Source: Rhodocyclaceae bacterium
GTDB lineage: Bacteria; Pseudomonadota; Gammaproteobacteria; Burkholderiales; Rhodocyclaceae
Reading direction: 5' to 3'
DNA: 58,539 bases
NCBI GenBank assembly: GCA_022072095.1
Contig: JAJVIJ010000002.1
Location: 1-58,539, forward strand
The notes beneath the pieces are model-generated. The model worked only from the letters and a program-made list of their open reading frames with translations, had not been told where the DNA came from and made no database searches. Below are positions 37,753 to 47,678 of this stretch, in pieces (the stretch's first letter is position 1; each line of letters starts with the position of its first letter). Position numbers and translations under genes: made by a program.

Positions 37753-39726
37753 ATGAGTATCGCACCCAATCTCTCGGCTTATGCAGAATGGCGGCAACGC
37801 GTGTGCCGAACCCTCGGTAACCTGAACGAGTGGCTGGCAGACAACAATCTGGATGAGGATGACACGCGCAACCGTATCGGCCGGCTGATCGCACGCCTCG
37901 ATGACGATCGCCTGTCGGTTGCCTTCGTGGCCGAATTCTCGCGCGGCAAGTCGGAGCTGGTCAACGCGATCTTCTTCGCGCACTATGGACAACGCATCCT
38001 GCCGTCCGCCGCCGGGCGCACGACGATGTGCCCGACGGAACTCTTGTTCGATGCGGCGAAACCGCCATGCATCGAACTGCTGCCGATCGAGACGCGCGCC
38101 GGTTCGACGACGATACAGGATCTGAAGCGGCAATCGCGCGACTGGGTCAGGATCGAGATCGACCCGGGTTCGGCGGCGAGCCTGCACCAAGGGCTGCGAC
38201 GTGTCGGCGAAGAAAAACAGGTGGCTCGTGCAGAGGCGGAGCGCCTCGGATTTCAACTCGATCCCGAAGGCGAGCGTGGCCTGCGCCCGGCCGCCGACGG
38301 CACCGTCAGCATCCCGGCATGGCGACATGCGCTGGTGAACTTTCCCCACCCCTTGCTCAAGCAGGGCCTGGTCATCCTGGACACCCCCGGCCTCAATGCG
38401 GTCGGTGCCGAGCCCGAGTTGACCTTGTCGCTGTTGCCGAGCGCGCACGCGGTACTGTTCATCCTGGCCGCAGACACCGGCGTCACGCAGACCGATCTCG
38501 CCACCTGGCATGCGCATGTCGTTCCCGCCCACCCGTCGGACCGCGGCAGGCTGGTCGTGCTCAACAAGATCGACGGACTCTGGGACGGCATCAAGACCGA
38601 CGCCGAAGTGCAGGCGGAGATCGATCGACAGCGACACAGCTGCGCCGAGATCCTTGAATTGCCGGCGACGAGGATCTACCCGGTATCGGCCCAGAAAGGG
38701 CTCGCCGGAAAGATCCGTAACGATGCGGACCTGCTCGCGCGCAGCTGCCTGCCCGCGTTGGAGCAAGCGCTCTCGGACGAATTGATTCCGGCCAAGCGCG
38801 AGATCATCACGACGCTGGTGGACAGCGAGGCGCAGGCCGCGATCGATCGCATCCTCGCCCGCCTGAAAACCCGGCAAGGCGCGATGACGTCCCAGATCGA
38901 AGAGTTGCATGCGCTACGTGGAAAGAATCAGTCGGTCGTGACCTACATGGTGCGCAAGGTCGAAACGGAGAAAGACGATTTCGATCAGGGATTGCAGCGT
39001 TTTCATGCCACGCGGACCGTATTTTCGGATCTGTCCGGAAAACTCTATGCCGAACTCGGCGTCAGCGCGCTCAAGTCGGAGGCACGACGAGCCCACGAGG
39101 CGATGCAGTCCGCCGTTTTCAGTGGCGGGCTGCGTGCCGCCATGCGTGAATTCATGGCCGCCGCGCGCCAGCGCCTGACGACTGCCGCCGCCGTCACGCA
39201 CGAAATCTCGGACATGATGGGCTCCATGTACAAGCGCTTCGCCGTCGAGCACGGCATGAAGCTCGACATCCCGCCGCCGTTCTCGATGGCGGCCTACGAA
39301 CGCGAACTGGACAAGCTTCAGCAAGCTTATGAATCACAGTTCAACACTGTGCTGAGCATGCTGTTGATGGAAAAGCGCGTCATAACCCAGAAATTCATCG
39401 AGACGGTGGCGGCGCGGGTCAAGAAGGTGTTCGAAAGCGCCAATCGCGATGTGGAATACTGGTTGCGCAATCTCATGGCGCCGCTGGAATCGCAGATCCG
39501 CGAATACCAGATCCAGCTCAAGCGCAAGCTGGACAGCGTGCGGCGCATCAACGAAGCATCGGAAAGTCTCGAAGGGAAGCTCCGCGAACTCGATGACAGC
39601 CGGGTCACGCTGGATCGGCAACTCGCCGAGCTGGGGAGAATCGACAGCCTGCTCAAGCACGTGTTGCGGGCATCCGCGGCCAACGACCCCAACCCCGCCC
39701 CCCAGGCGGCCCGGCAGCCCTCCTAA
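37753..39726 (+). CDS. Dynamin-like large GTPase
   Basis: A 657-residue protein. A GTPase domain occupies about 55-350 with P-loop AEFSRGKSELVNA (Lys66, Ser67), switch threonine region GRTTMCPTELLF, G3 DTPGLNAVG (Asp210) and G4 NKIDGLWDG. The C-terminal part is long, helical and charged (for instance RRINEASESLEGKLRELDDS), typical of bacterial dynamin-like proteins that act on membranes. The first glycine of the G1 consensus GxxxxGKS is replaced by alanine. ATG 37753 fits a GGCGGA ribosome site; ATG 37747 and 37729 are alternatives. Its stop overlaps that of the opposing gene. Confidence 0.87.
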   Translation: MSIAPNLSAYAEWRQRVCRTLGNLNEWLADNNLDEDDTRNRIGRLIARLDDDRLSVAFVAEFSRGKSELVNAIFFAHYGQRILPSAAGRTTMCPTELLFDAAKPPCIELLPIETRAGSTTIQDLKRQSRDWVRIEIDPGSAASLHQGLRRVGEEKQVARAEAERLGFQLDPEGERGLRPAADGTVSIPAWRHALVNFPHPLLKQGLVILDTPGLNAVGAEPELTLSLLPSAHAVLFILAADTGVTQTDLATWHAHVVPAHPSDRGRLVVLNKIDGLWDGIKTDAEVQAEIDRQRHSCAEILELPATRIYPVSAQKGLAGKIRNDADLLARSCLPALEQALSDELIPAKREIITTLVDSEAQAAIDRILARLKTRQGAMTSQIEELHALRGKNQSVVTYMVRKVETEKDDFDQGLQRFHATRTVFSDLSGKLYAELGVSALKSEARRAHEAMQSAVFSGGLRAAMREFMAAARQRLTTAAAVTHEISDMMGSMYKRFAVEHGMKLDIPPPFSMAAYERELDKLQQAYESQFNTVLSMLLMEKRVITQKFIETVAARVKKVFESANRDVEYWLRNLMAPLESQIREYQIQLKRKLDSVRRINEASESLEGKLRELDDSRVTLDRQLAELGRIDSLLKHVLRASAANDPNPAPQAARQPS

Positions 39727-41231
39727 CGAAAGTCCGCGACGCGATAGCGCGCGATGTCGAAGTCGGCGCCACGTTCGATCAACTCCAAGGGATCGAGCCG
39801 GACGCGCAGACCGCGCGCCGAAGCATGCAATGCCTGGCCCGTCTGGAAGCGCTCATGGCCGACCACGACCCGCAGCGGGCGTCCGATGCTGACCGGATCC
39901 AGCGCCAATGCGTCGTCGCAGTGCGATTCGGAGAACACGTCCATCGCGATCGGATCGGCGGACAATGTTTCGATTCCGACCGCACCGCGTGCGTCGTGCT
40001 GCCTGAGATAGCGCCGGACCACACCCACCAGCCAGCGGGCGCCATCCTCCGGTTGCAGGCCGACCAGCATGCCCACGCGTACCCACTCGGACCCCACGTA
40101 GGGCGCCAGCGCCCGAAGACCGCCACGACTGGCATCGGCGATTTCCCAACGGCTGAGTAGGGCGACGCCATCCTCGTCCTGCGCGCCACGCAGCACGTGA
40201 TGAATCAGTGACAGCCCGTGTGTGATGCGCAGGCCGCTGCGCCAGGCGTGACGAGGATAAGCACGGATCGGCGGTCGCGCGTCCCAGTTGTCCGCCAGAT
40301 GAGCGGCCACGCGGCGCAGTTCCACGTCGGCGATGGGCCAGTGAAAACTGTCCGGGTGCGGCGCATGATCCCAGACCGTCGTCGCGAGCTGTGCGCGCAA
40401 CAGCGCGCTGGCCTCGGCCGCCGAGAAATAGCGCACGCCCGACACGGCGTGCGGGCGACGCACGATACGCAGGGGAGGTTGCGGCTGTGTGGCGTCGACC
40501 CAGTGCGTCGACTCGGCTGCGGGCTCGGCGCTCAGCGAAAACCAGGGCGAAATCTGCCCGACCAGCTGATCGGCAATCTCCACTTCGAATGGCGACAGTG
40601 CTTCCAGCGAAGCAATACGCAGCGCGATCAATTGCCGATATTCCGACTCAATGCTGGTCTCGCGCTCCCGGGCCGGATCGGCAACACCCTGCGCGCCAAG
40701 GCCGGCATCCTGCGCTGCCAGGCAAGCCGCTCCGGCAATCTGCCAGAGCCCGTCGTCCAAGGGTCCCGAACGCAGGTACTCGAACTTCATCCGCTGCCGG
40801 CAGCTTCGCAACAGCCGCACACCCAGGCGCGGCAGCATGCTTGGCGCGGCGGGCTGCGCATGCGATTCCGCACGATCGGCCCCGCGGCTGCGATTCAGGC
40901 AGATCTCGTAGGCCAGGCACTGCGCACTCCAGTAATCGTGGCACACGGCCAGCCAGTCTTCCGGCGCATCCAGGTCGATTTCCCGGGCGCCGAGCAATCC
41001 TGACCGCTCCAGCATGTGCAGATGCGGCATGGCACCATTTTCCAGCTGATAGGCGACGGCTGCCTGCCGTAGCGGCGAGAGCCCGTCCGCCGCTGACAAC
41101 TGCTCCAGCCAGACGGTCACCATGTTCATCGCCGCCTTGGGGTGGGCCTGCGCCAGCTCGCGCAAGGCACGGCGCAGCTCGCCGGGATCGGAGAAATCGC
41201 GACGCTTGCCCGCAAAAAACAATCCCAGCAT
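39723..41231 (-). CDS. Hypothetical protein with PilZ-like C-terminal segment
   Basis: A 502-residue cytoplasmic protein not firmly recognised. The N-terminal 330 residues are helical, with no clear domain. A segment at about 355-410 (LSRWEIADASRGGLRA, then VGMLVGLQ and WLVGVVRRYLRQ) has the order of PilZ elements, with the D-x-S-x-x-G signature, though only part of the R-x-x-x-R arm is visible. The last 80 residues form a further beta-rich part. It could bind cyclic di-GMP or be a degenerate relative. ATG 41231 has an excellent ribosome site (GGGGAGGG). It is convergent with the dynamin-like gene, stops overlapping. Confidence 0.75.
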   Translation of the reverse strand: MLGLFFAGKRRDFSDPGELRRALRELAQAHPKAAMNMVTVWLEQLSAADGLSPLRQAAVAYQLENGAMPHLHMLERSGLLGAREIDLDAPEDWLAVCHDYWSAQCLAYEICLNRSRGADRAESHAQPAAPSMLPRLGVRLLRSCRQRMKFEYLRSGPLDDGLWQIAGAACLAAQDAGLGAQGVADPARERETSIESEYRQLIALRIASLEALSPFEVEIADQLVGQISPWFSLSAEPAAESTHWVDATQPQPPLRIVRRPHAVSGVRYFSAAEASALLRAQLATTVWDHAPHPDSFHWPIADVELRRVAAHLADNWDARPPIRAYPRHAWRSGLRITHGLSLIHHVLRGAQDEDGVALLSRWEIADASRGGLRALAPYVGSEWVRVGMLVGLQPEDGARWLVGVVRRYLRQHDARGAVGIETLSADPIAMDVFSESHCDDALALDPVSIGRPLRVVVGHERFQTGQALHASARGLRVRLDPLELIERGADFDIARYRVADFR

Positions 41232-41296
41232 GTACCCTCCCCGTCCCACACGGCCCAGCACGGTCCGCATCCGCACCAACAACGCATACTATGACG

Positions 41297-41315
41297 TGCT
41301 TGCGCAGCGCAAGCA
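41297..41315. repeat. 19-bp near-perfect palindrome upstream of the PilZ-like gene
   Basis: TGCTTGCGC-A-GCGCAAGCA has 9-bp perfect arms around a single base. It lies 66 bp before the start of the minus-strand gene and upstream of the tRNA promoter. With no T tract it looks more like a protein-binding site than a terminator. Confidence 0.55.
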
Positions 41316-41373
41316 ATGGGCGGAGCGGTGCCACACGGATCAAGAGCGCCGACCGCGTTCGGCCCAACCCGGG

Positions 41374-41402
41374 TTTACAGCCTGAAACGGCGTCCGTATA
41401 AT
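41374..41402 (+). promoter_or_regulatory. Sigma-70 promoter of the tRNA operon
   Basis: TTTACA (41374-41379), a 17-bp spacer and a perfect TATAAT (41397-41402). The GC-rich discriminator CCGCGC follows, typical of stable-RNA promoters under stringent control. The first tRNA starts 17 bp after the -10. Confidence 0.92.
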
Positions 41403-41418
41403 CCGCGCTCTTCGGTTG

Positions 41419-41494
<76 letters not shown>

Positions 41495-41498
41495 GCAT

Positions 41499-41574
41499 GT
41501 CCCCTTCGTCTAGAGGCCTAGGACATCGCCCTTTCACGGCGGTAACAGGGGTTCGAATCCCCTAGGGGACGCCA
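41499..41574 (+). tRNA. tRNA-Glu (anticodon TTC)
   Basis: A 76-base cloverleaf starting GTCCCCTTCGTCTAGAGG, with anticodon TTC in CGCCCTTTCACGGCG, T arm AGGGGTTCGAATCCCCT and an encoded GCCA end. It follows tRNA-Ala by 4 bases, so the two are processed from one precursor. Confidence 0.98.
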
Positions 41575-41607
41575 AGCCGAAGCGAGTGCGGTCTTGATAT
41601 GTCGCGC

Positions 41608-41684
41608 GGAGCGGTAGTTCAGTTGGTTAGAATACCGGCCTGTCACGCCGGGGGTCGCGGGTTCGAGTCCCGTCCGCTCCGCCA
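41608..41684 (+). tRNA. tRNA-Asp (anticodon GTC)
   Basis: A 77-base cloverleaf: acceptor GGAGCGG / CCGCTCC, anticodon arm CCGGC-CTGTCAC-GCCGG with anticodon GTC, T arm GCGGGTTCGAGTCCCGT-like, encoded GCCA end. It is the third and last tRNA of the operon, 33 bases after tRNA-Glu. Confidence 0.98.
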
Positions 41685-41686
41685 AC

Positions 41687-41721
41687 CTTTTCCCTTTCCC
41701 CCTTTCCCACCTTCCCCCTTT
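41687..41721. repeat. Polypyrimidine tract (C-runs, quadruplex-capable on the minus strand)
   Basis: A 35-base run of only C and T except one A. It holds C tracts at 41692-41694, 41698-41702, 41706-41708 and 41714-41718. The complementary strand thus has four G tracts of at least three with loops of 3-5 bases. It lies directly after tRNA-Asp; no hairpin terminator was seen there. Confidence 0.7.
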
Positions 41722-41783
41722 CGTCCGGGATCACTCAGGGACTGCCCTGTTCGTTGGCCTTGAAGGCGTGCCGGTTGTCGTCG

Positions 41784-42575
41784 CTACCACTTGTTGCGCA
41801 GCGCCCGCAAGTGCAGAAACACCTCCTTGGGTGAGGGTTCCGGGGGCAGATCCGGGAAGACCTCCCGCAGGCGGGCGATGACGCTGCGGCTGCCCAGTCG
41901 GAAGAAGGTGTTGATCTCCTTTTCCTCGCCGAGCGTGGTCACCCGCGGGGCATGCGGATCTTGATCCTGCACTTCGGCGAGCAAGGCTCGAGCTCGCGTG
42001 TTGTCGGGTTCCCGGTCGAGCGTGAAGCGCAAATTGTTGGCGATGTAGTCATGGCCCGGCAACACGCGGGTTTCATCCGGCAGACGGGCGAGTTGCTCGA
42101 CAAAGGTCTGGTAGAGCGACTCGGGATGGCCACCATGGTGGCAATTGCCGGCACCCGCATTGAACAGCGTATCGCCGCTGATCAGCGCCGGCTGCTCACC
42201 GCGACAGAAGAGGCAGACATGGCTCATGGTGTGTCCCGGGGTATCGAGCACTTCCAACTCGACGGTCTTGCCGACAGCGATCACGTCGCCGGCCTCGAGA
42301 CCACGGTCGATGCCTGGGATGCGGGCCTTCGCGCCCGCGTGGGCCAGCAGTCGGGCACCGGTCGCGGCAATCAGTCGCGCGTTGCCGCCGGTATGATCGG
42401 CGTGTTCGTGCGTATTCAGTACCTGTGTGATGCGCCAGCCTTTGCCGACCGCGTGGGCCAGTACACGATCGGCCTCCAAGGGATCGACCGCGAGGGCCTC
42501 GCCGGTGTCGACACAGGCGATCAGGTAGTGAAAGTTCCGGTAGGCATTGCCGGTATAAATCTGCTCGATCACCAT
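41784..42575 (-). CDS. Metallo-beta-lactamase-fold hydrolase, glyoxalase II-like
   Basis: A 263-residue protein of the hydroxyacylglutathione hydrolase group. The dinuclear metal site is complete: NTHEHADHTGG, the histidine in DTPGHTMSHVC, the aspartate in ISGDTLFNAG and the histidine in LPGHDYIANN. The C-terminal extension (LGEEKEINTFFRLG...SPKEVFLHLRALRNKW) resembles GloB-like proteins but lacks the usual glutathione-binding R-x-x-K tail, so glutathione use is uncertain. ATG 42575 follows a GGAGAG ribosome site. It is divergent from the Lon-like gene. Confidence 0.9.
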   Translation of the reverse strand: MVIEQIYTGNAYRNFHYLIACVDTGEALAVDPLEADRVLAHAVGKGWRITQVLNTHEHADHTGGNARLIAATGARLLAHAGAKARIPGIDRGLEAGDVIAVGKTVELEVLDTPGHTMSHVCLFCRGEQPALISGDTLFNAGAGNCHHGGHPESLYQTFVEQLARLPDETRVLPGHDYIANNLRFTLDREPDNTRARALLAEVQDQDPHAPRVTTLGEEKEINTFFRLGSRSVIARLREVFPDLPPEPSPKEVFLHLRALRNKW

Positions 42576-42708
42576 TGATCTCTCCTTGACATCACGATTT
42601 CGGCCGCGTTCGGCATGGGCCGCCGCGTGCTGGCCGCGAAGGCCGGAACACCGATGTGCGGCTTGCGGCAAGAATAACTTGCTACTCTTCGGGGCCAGAA
42701 CAATACCG

Positions 42709-45162
42709 ATGATGCTTCCCGCCCTCATGGATACCGCCATTCCGCTCGCACCCGAGCGCTTGCGCAGCGCTTGCGACCCAGACAGCCTGCCTTTTCAGGA
42801 TACCAGTCAGCTGACGCCCCTGCCCGGCCCGCTGGGACAGGATCGCGCCATCGCTGCGGTCCGCGTGGCGATGGGCATTCCGCAGGATGGTTTCAACGTC
42901 TTCGTCGTCGGCACACCGGGCGTCGGCCGGCACAAGCTCGCCGAGAGCCTGCTGCGCGAGCTTGCCGCGACGCGCGAGACCCCCGACGACTGGTGTTATC
43001 TGAATGATTTTTCCGGCGGCTATCGACCGGCCGCACTGAGGCTGCCGGCTGGCGTGGGCAAGCGCCTGTGTCAGGCCATGCAGCAGTTCGCGTCGGAGCT
43101 GGGACCGGCGATCGCCGCGGCCTTCGATACGGACGACTATCGCGCACGCGTGGAAGCGATCCAGGACGAATTCAAGCAACGGGAGGAGACGGCGCTGCGC
43201 GAGCTCGGGGACGCTTCGGCGGCGCAGGGTATCGCGTTGCTGCGCACGCCGCAGGGTCTGGGGTTTGCGCCGCTCAAGGGCAACGAGACCATGGATCCGG
43301 AAGCCTTCGCGGCGCTGCCCGATGATGAAAAGAAGCGCCTGTCGGCATTGATCGAGGCTTTCGGCGAACGCCTGCGGAAGCTGATCGGACAGTTTCCTCG
43401 CTGGCATCGCCAGATGCAGGAGCGTCTGCGCGAGGTGAGCCGGTCGACATTGCAGCTGGCGGCTGGACATCTGATCGACGACATCCGCGACGAGTTCGGC
43501 GAGCTGCCGCAGGTGTCCCGATTTCTTGACGCCGTACTGGCCGACGTGATCGAGGTCGGCGAGGCGCTGCGCGAAGGGGCCAAGCAGAACGGAGAGGGTC
43601 TGCGCGCGCTGGCCGAAGGAACGCTGACCCCGGCGCGCTATCACGTCAACCTGTTCGTCGCACATGAAGCCGGCGCGCCGGTGCCGGTCGTATGCGAGGA
43701 CAACCCGGGCTATCAGAACCTGATGGGGCGGATCGACCACATGCCGATGATGGGGACGCTGGTCACGAACTTCACGCTGATCCGGCCCGGGGCGCTGCAT
43801 CGCGCGAACGGCGGTTTTCTGGTGCTCGACGCCGAAAAGGTGCTCGGACAATCGTTTTCATGGGATAGCCTGAAGCGCGCGCTCAAATCGCGGCAGATCC
43901 GCATCGAGACGCCGGCTCAGCTGTTCGGACTGGGTGCCGGACTGCCGCTGGAGCCGGAACCGATTCCGTTGTCGGTCAAGGTGGTGCTGATCGGCAATCG
44001 GTACACCTATCAGTTGCTGAAGGAATACGACCCCGAGTTCGACGCACTGTTCAAGGTCACCGCAGACATGGAAGATCGTGTGACCCGCGATGCGGACCAC
44101 GCCATGGCGTTCGCTCGCGTGGTCGCGGATCTCACCCGCACACAGAACCTGTTGCCGCTCGACCGCGAGGCCGTCGCGCATCTGGTCGACGAATCGGCTC
44201 GGCGCGCCGATGACGCCGGCAAGCTTTCGGTACGCCTGCGCTGGCTCGCGGACCTGCTCGTGGAAGCCGATCACCTGGCGAGACAGGCCGACCGCGCACT
44301 GATCGGCGGCGAACAGGTGGTGGGGGCGATCGACGCCCGCATCCGTCGTGCCGATCAGCCCCGCCAGGTTCACCTCGACGCGCTGCTGTCCGATACGCTG
44401 CTCATCGATACCGAGGGGGCGGCCGTGGGCCAGATCAACGCCCTCGCGGTGACCGAGTTCGCCGATTTCCGCTACGCCAACCCCGTGCGCGTCACGGCGA
44501 CGGTCCGTCTCGGTGACGGCCAGGTCGTGGACATTGAGCGCGAGTCGGAACTGGGCGGCCCGATCCATTCGAAGGGCGTGATGATCCTGAGCGCCTTTCT
44601 GGCCACACGCTATGCGTCCGAGCGTCCGCTGTCGCTGTCCGCCAGTCTGGTGTTCGAGCAATCCTATGGGCTCGTGGAAGGCGACTCGGCCTCACTTGCC
44701 GAACTGTGCGCGCTGTTGTCCGCGCTCGCAGATCTGCCCATCCGCCAGACGCTGGCGATCACCGGTTCCGTCAATCAGCTGGGACGCGTGCAGGCGATCG
44801 GGGGCGTCAACGAAAAAATCGAGGGCTTTTTCGATTTGGTTCGGGCGCGCGGACAATTGCGCGCGACCGGTGAGCATGGCGTCATCATTCCTGAGTCCAA
44901 TGTCCGGCACCTGATGTTGCGCGCGGACGTGGTGGCCGCCGTGGCCGCCGGAGAGTTTTGCGTCTGGGCGGTCAACCATGTCGATCAGGCCATCGAACGG
45001 CTGACTGGTGTGGCTGCCGGCGTGCCGGACGAGCGCGGCTTGCTGCCAGCGGGCAGCGTGCATCACCGCGTCAGCACCCGGCTCGGCGAACTGGTGCGCC
45101 GACGAGCCGAATTGGGTCACCGGCGCCGACGTGAGGACAGCCCGAAGGGGAAACGAGACTGA
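42709..45162 (+). CDS. LonH/AAA_32-type Lon-like protease
   Basis: About 817 residues, the usual size of the YcbZ/LonH group. The ATPase-like region starts with FNVFVVGTPGVGRHK; the Walker A lysine is replaced by Arg74 and the next residue by His75. A long helical insertion (about 110-250) and the AAA_32 core follow (NGGFLVLDAEKVLGQ as Walker B). The C-terminal Lon protease domain has catalytic Ser660 in VEGDSASLAE and Lys703 in GGVNEKIEGFF. The 43-residue gap between them equals that in E. coli Lon. ATG 42709 is used, with ATG 42712 and 42727 as alternatives. Confidence 0.9.
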   Translation: MMLPALMDTAIPLAPERLRSACDPDSLPFQDTSQLTPLPGPLGQDRAIAAVRVAMGIPQDGFNVFVVGTPGVGRHKLAESLLRELAATRETPDDWCYLNDFSGGYRPAALRLPAGVGKRLCQAMQQFASELGPAIAAAFDTDDYRARVEAIQDEFKQREETALRELGDASAAQGIALLRTPQGLGFAPLKGNETMDPEAFAALPDDEKKRLSALIEAFGERLRKLIGQFPRWHRQMQERLREVSRSTLQLAAGHLIDDIRDEFGELPQVSRFLDAVLADVIEVGEALREGAKQNGEGLRALAEGTLTPARYHVNLFVAHEAGAPVPVVCEDNPGYQNLMGRIDHMPMMGTLVTNFTLIRPGALHRANGGFLVLDAEKVLGQSFSWDSLKRALKSRQIRIETPAQLFGLGAGLPLEPEPIPLSVKVVLIGNRYTYQLLKEYDPEFDALFKVTADMEDRVTRDADHAMAFARVVADLTRTQNLLPLDREAVAHLVDESARRADDAGKLSVRLRWLADLLVEADHLARQADRALIGGEQVVGAIDARIRRADQPRQVHLDALLSDTLLIDTEGAAVGQINALAVTEFADFRYANPVRVTATVRLGDGQVVDIERESELGGPIHSKGVMILSAFLATRYASERPLSLSASLVFEQSYGLVEGDSASLAELCALLSALADLPIRQTLAITGSVNQLGRVQAIGGVNEKIEGFFDLVRARGQLRATGEHGVIIPESNVRHLMLRADVVAAVAAGEFCVWAVNHVDQAIERLTGVAAGVPDERGLLPAGSVHHRVSTRLGELVRRRAELGHRRRREDSPKGKRD

Positions 45163-45238
45163 CGCGCGCTGCCCTCTGGCCATCACAGACCCGCGGTTCC
45201 GTCGCGGCACCACCCCATTCAGCCCCGGGCCGGCTGGC

Positions 45239-45484
45239 CTAGCGAGTTTTCCTGACGAGATAGGTCACGATGTCGTCGAGCGTGGCGAGCCGCGCATAGT
45301 CGGATTCCGGGATATCCACGGCGCTGCGCTCGTGGATCGCGACCAGGAAATTCAACCAGTCCATCGAATCGAGATCGACCTGGTCGCGCAAGGCCTTGCC
45401 GGCGACGAGTTCACCCTCTTCGACCTCCGGCGCGATTGACTTCAGTATCGACATCACCAGTTCGCGCAGTGCTTGCTCCGTCAT
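45239..45484 (-). CDS. Acyl carrier protein-like protein
   Basis: An 81-residue four-helix carrier with the phosphopantetheine attachment serine Ser40 in QVDLDSMDWLNFL. The sequence is acidic and similar in length to AcpP, but clearly not the fatty-acid AcpP: DSMDW replaces DSLDT. It is the last gene of a five-gene operon and overlaps the E2 gene by 4 bp. Its presence beside a 2-oxoacid dehydrogenase E1-E2 set and an acyl-CoA synthetase-like gene suggests that it accepts or presents an acyl group made by these enzymes. Confidence 0.88.
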   Translation of the reverse strand: MTEQALRELVMSILKSIAPEVEEGELVAGKALRDQVDLDSMDWLNFLVAIHERSAVDIPESDYARLATLDDIVTYLVRKTR

Positions 45485-46697
45485 AAGTCCTCCGGTTTCT
45501 GCAGCAGCTCGCGCAGTGCCGCCAGGAAGCGCGCACCGCGATGGCCGTCGCTCGCCCGATGGTCCGCTGCAAGGCTGGCCGTGACCACCGGGGCTGCACG
45601 CAGCGCGCCCTGCTCGGCCCACGGCCGCTCGACGACGCGGCCGAATCCGATCAGCGCGACCTGCGGCGGATAGATGACGCCGAACACCGCCTCGACACCC
45701 TGATCGCCGAGGTTGGTCACCGTGACGCTCGGATCCGACATTTCCGAACTCTTCAGCGATCCCGCACGGGTACGCTTGACCAGATCCGCCAGCGCCTGCA
45801 TCAGCTCGTCGAGCCCCTTCTTGTCGGCATCACGCAGTGCCGGCGCGATCAGCCCGCCCTGCCTGAGCGCGATCGCGACCCCTATATGGATGCCGGCGGC
45901 CGGCACGAAGGCACCGTCTTGCCAAAAACCGTTCAGATCCGGAAATTGGCGCAGCGCCAGCGCCACCGCACGCAGCTGCAAGGCGCTCAGCAACAGTCGC
46001 GTCGTGATCGGCCGACGCGCATTTTCCTCGGCGAGCCAGTCGACCGCGCGGCGCATCGAAATCGTTTCGAACAGATAGTAGTGCGGGATTTCGCGCTTGG
46101 AGCGCGCCATCGCGGACGCGATCGCCTGGCGCATGGCGAGCTGGCGGTCACCGGCCTCCTTGCCGATTTCACGAGTGCTTTTCGCGCGCGCGGCGGCGCG
46201 CTCGACATCGTCGATGGTGACGGCACCGTGAGGACCGGTGCCCGTTAGCTGCTCGATATCCACCTGACACTCGCGTGCGCGTCGGCGAGCCGCGGGTGAG
46301 GCAGCCTTGCGTGGTCCCGGCGCCTGCATGCCGGTCGAAACCGGTGGCGCGCCCGGCTTGACCGCCCCGTCCGCCGCCGGCGGCACAGGGGTAGTCGGGG
46401 GCACGCGCGACGCAGGGCGCGCCGCGCTGCTCGGCTGCGCTCCCGGCTGCGCTCCCGGCTGCTCACCCGGTTCCAGCAAGTTCGCCATGAGTTCCCCCAC
46501 GGCGAGCCGGGTACCGGGTTCGGCCAGCAGTTCGAACACGGTGCCGTCCTGCCAGATCTCGACCTCGACCGCGGCCTTGGCCGTGTCCACGATGGCGATG
46601 ATGTCGCCGCGTTTCACGGTATCGCCGGGTTTGATCTTCCACTCGAGCAAGGTGCCGGCATCCATGTCGGCACCCAGCGATGGCAGTCTGAAGTCGA

Positions 46698-46701
<4 letters not shown>
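45481..46701 (-). CDS. 2-oxoacid dehydrogenase acyltransferase (E2)
   Basis: A 406-residue E2 of the pyruvate/acetoin dehydrogenase type. Its domains are an N-terminal lipoyl domain with Lys42 in [11 protein letters not shown], an Ala/Pro/Gly-rich linker containing short GAQP repeats (about 82-140), a peripheral subunit-binding domain ([22 protein letters not shown]), and a C-terminal catalytic domain with [14 protein letters not shown] holding the active-site histidine and aspartate. There is one lipoyl domain. The gene overlaps E1 beta upstream and the ACP gene downstream by 4 bp each. No E3 gene is present in the window. Confidence 0.93.

Positions 46702-47674
<973 letters not shown>

Positions 47675-47678
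<4 letters not shown>

Noticed and set aside
45163-45238. Terminator between the Lon-like and ACP genes
   Set aside because: Only a 5-bp CCGCG/CGCGG stem with a 7-base loop and no T run; too weak to call.
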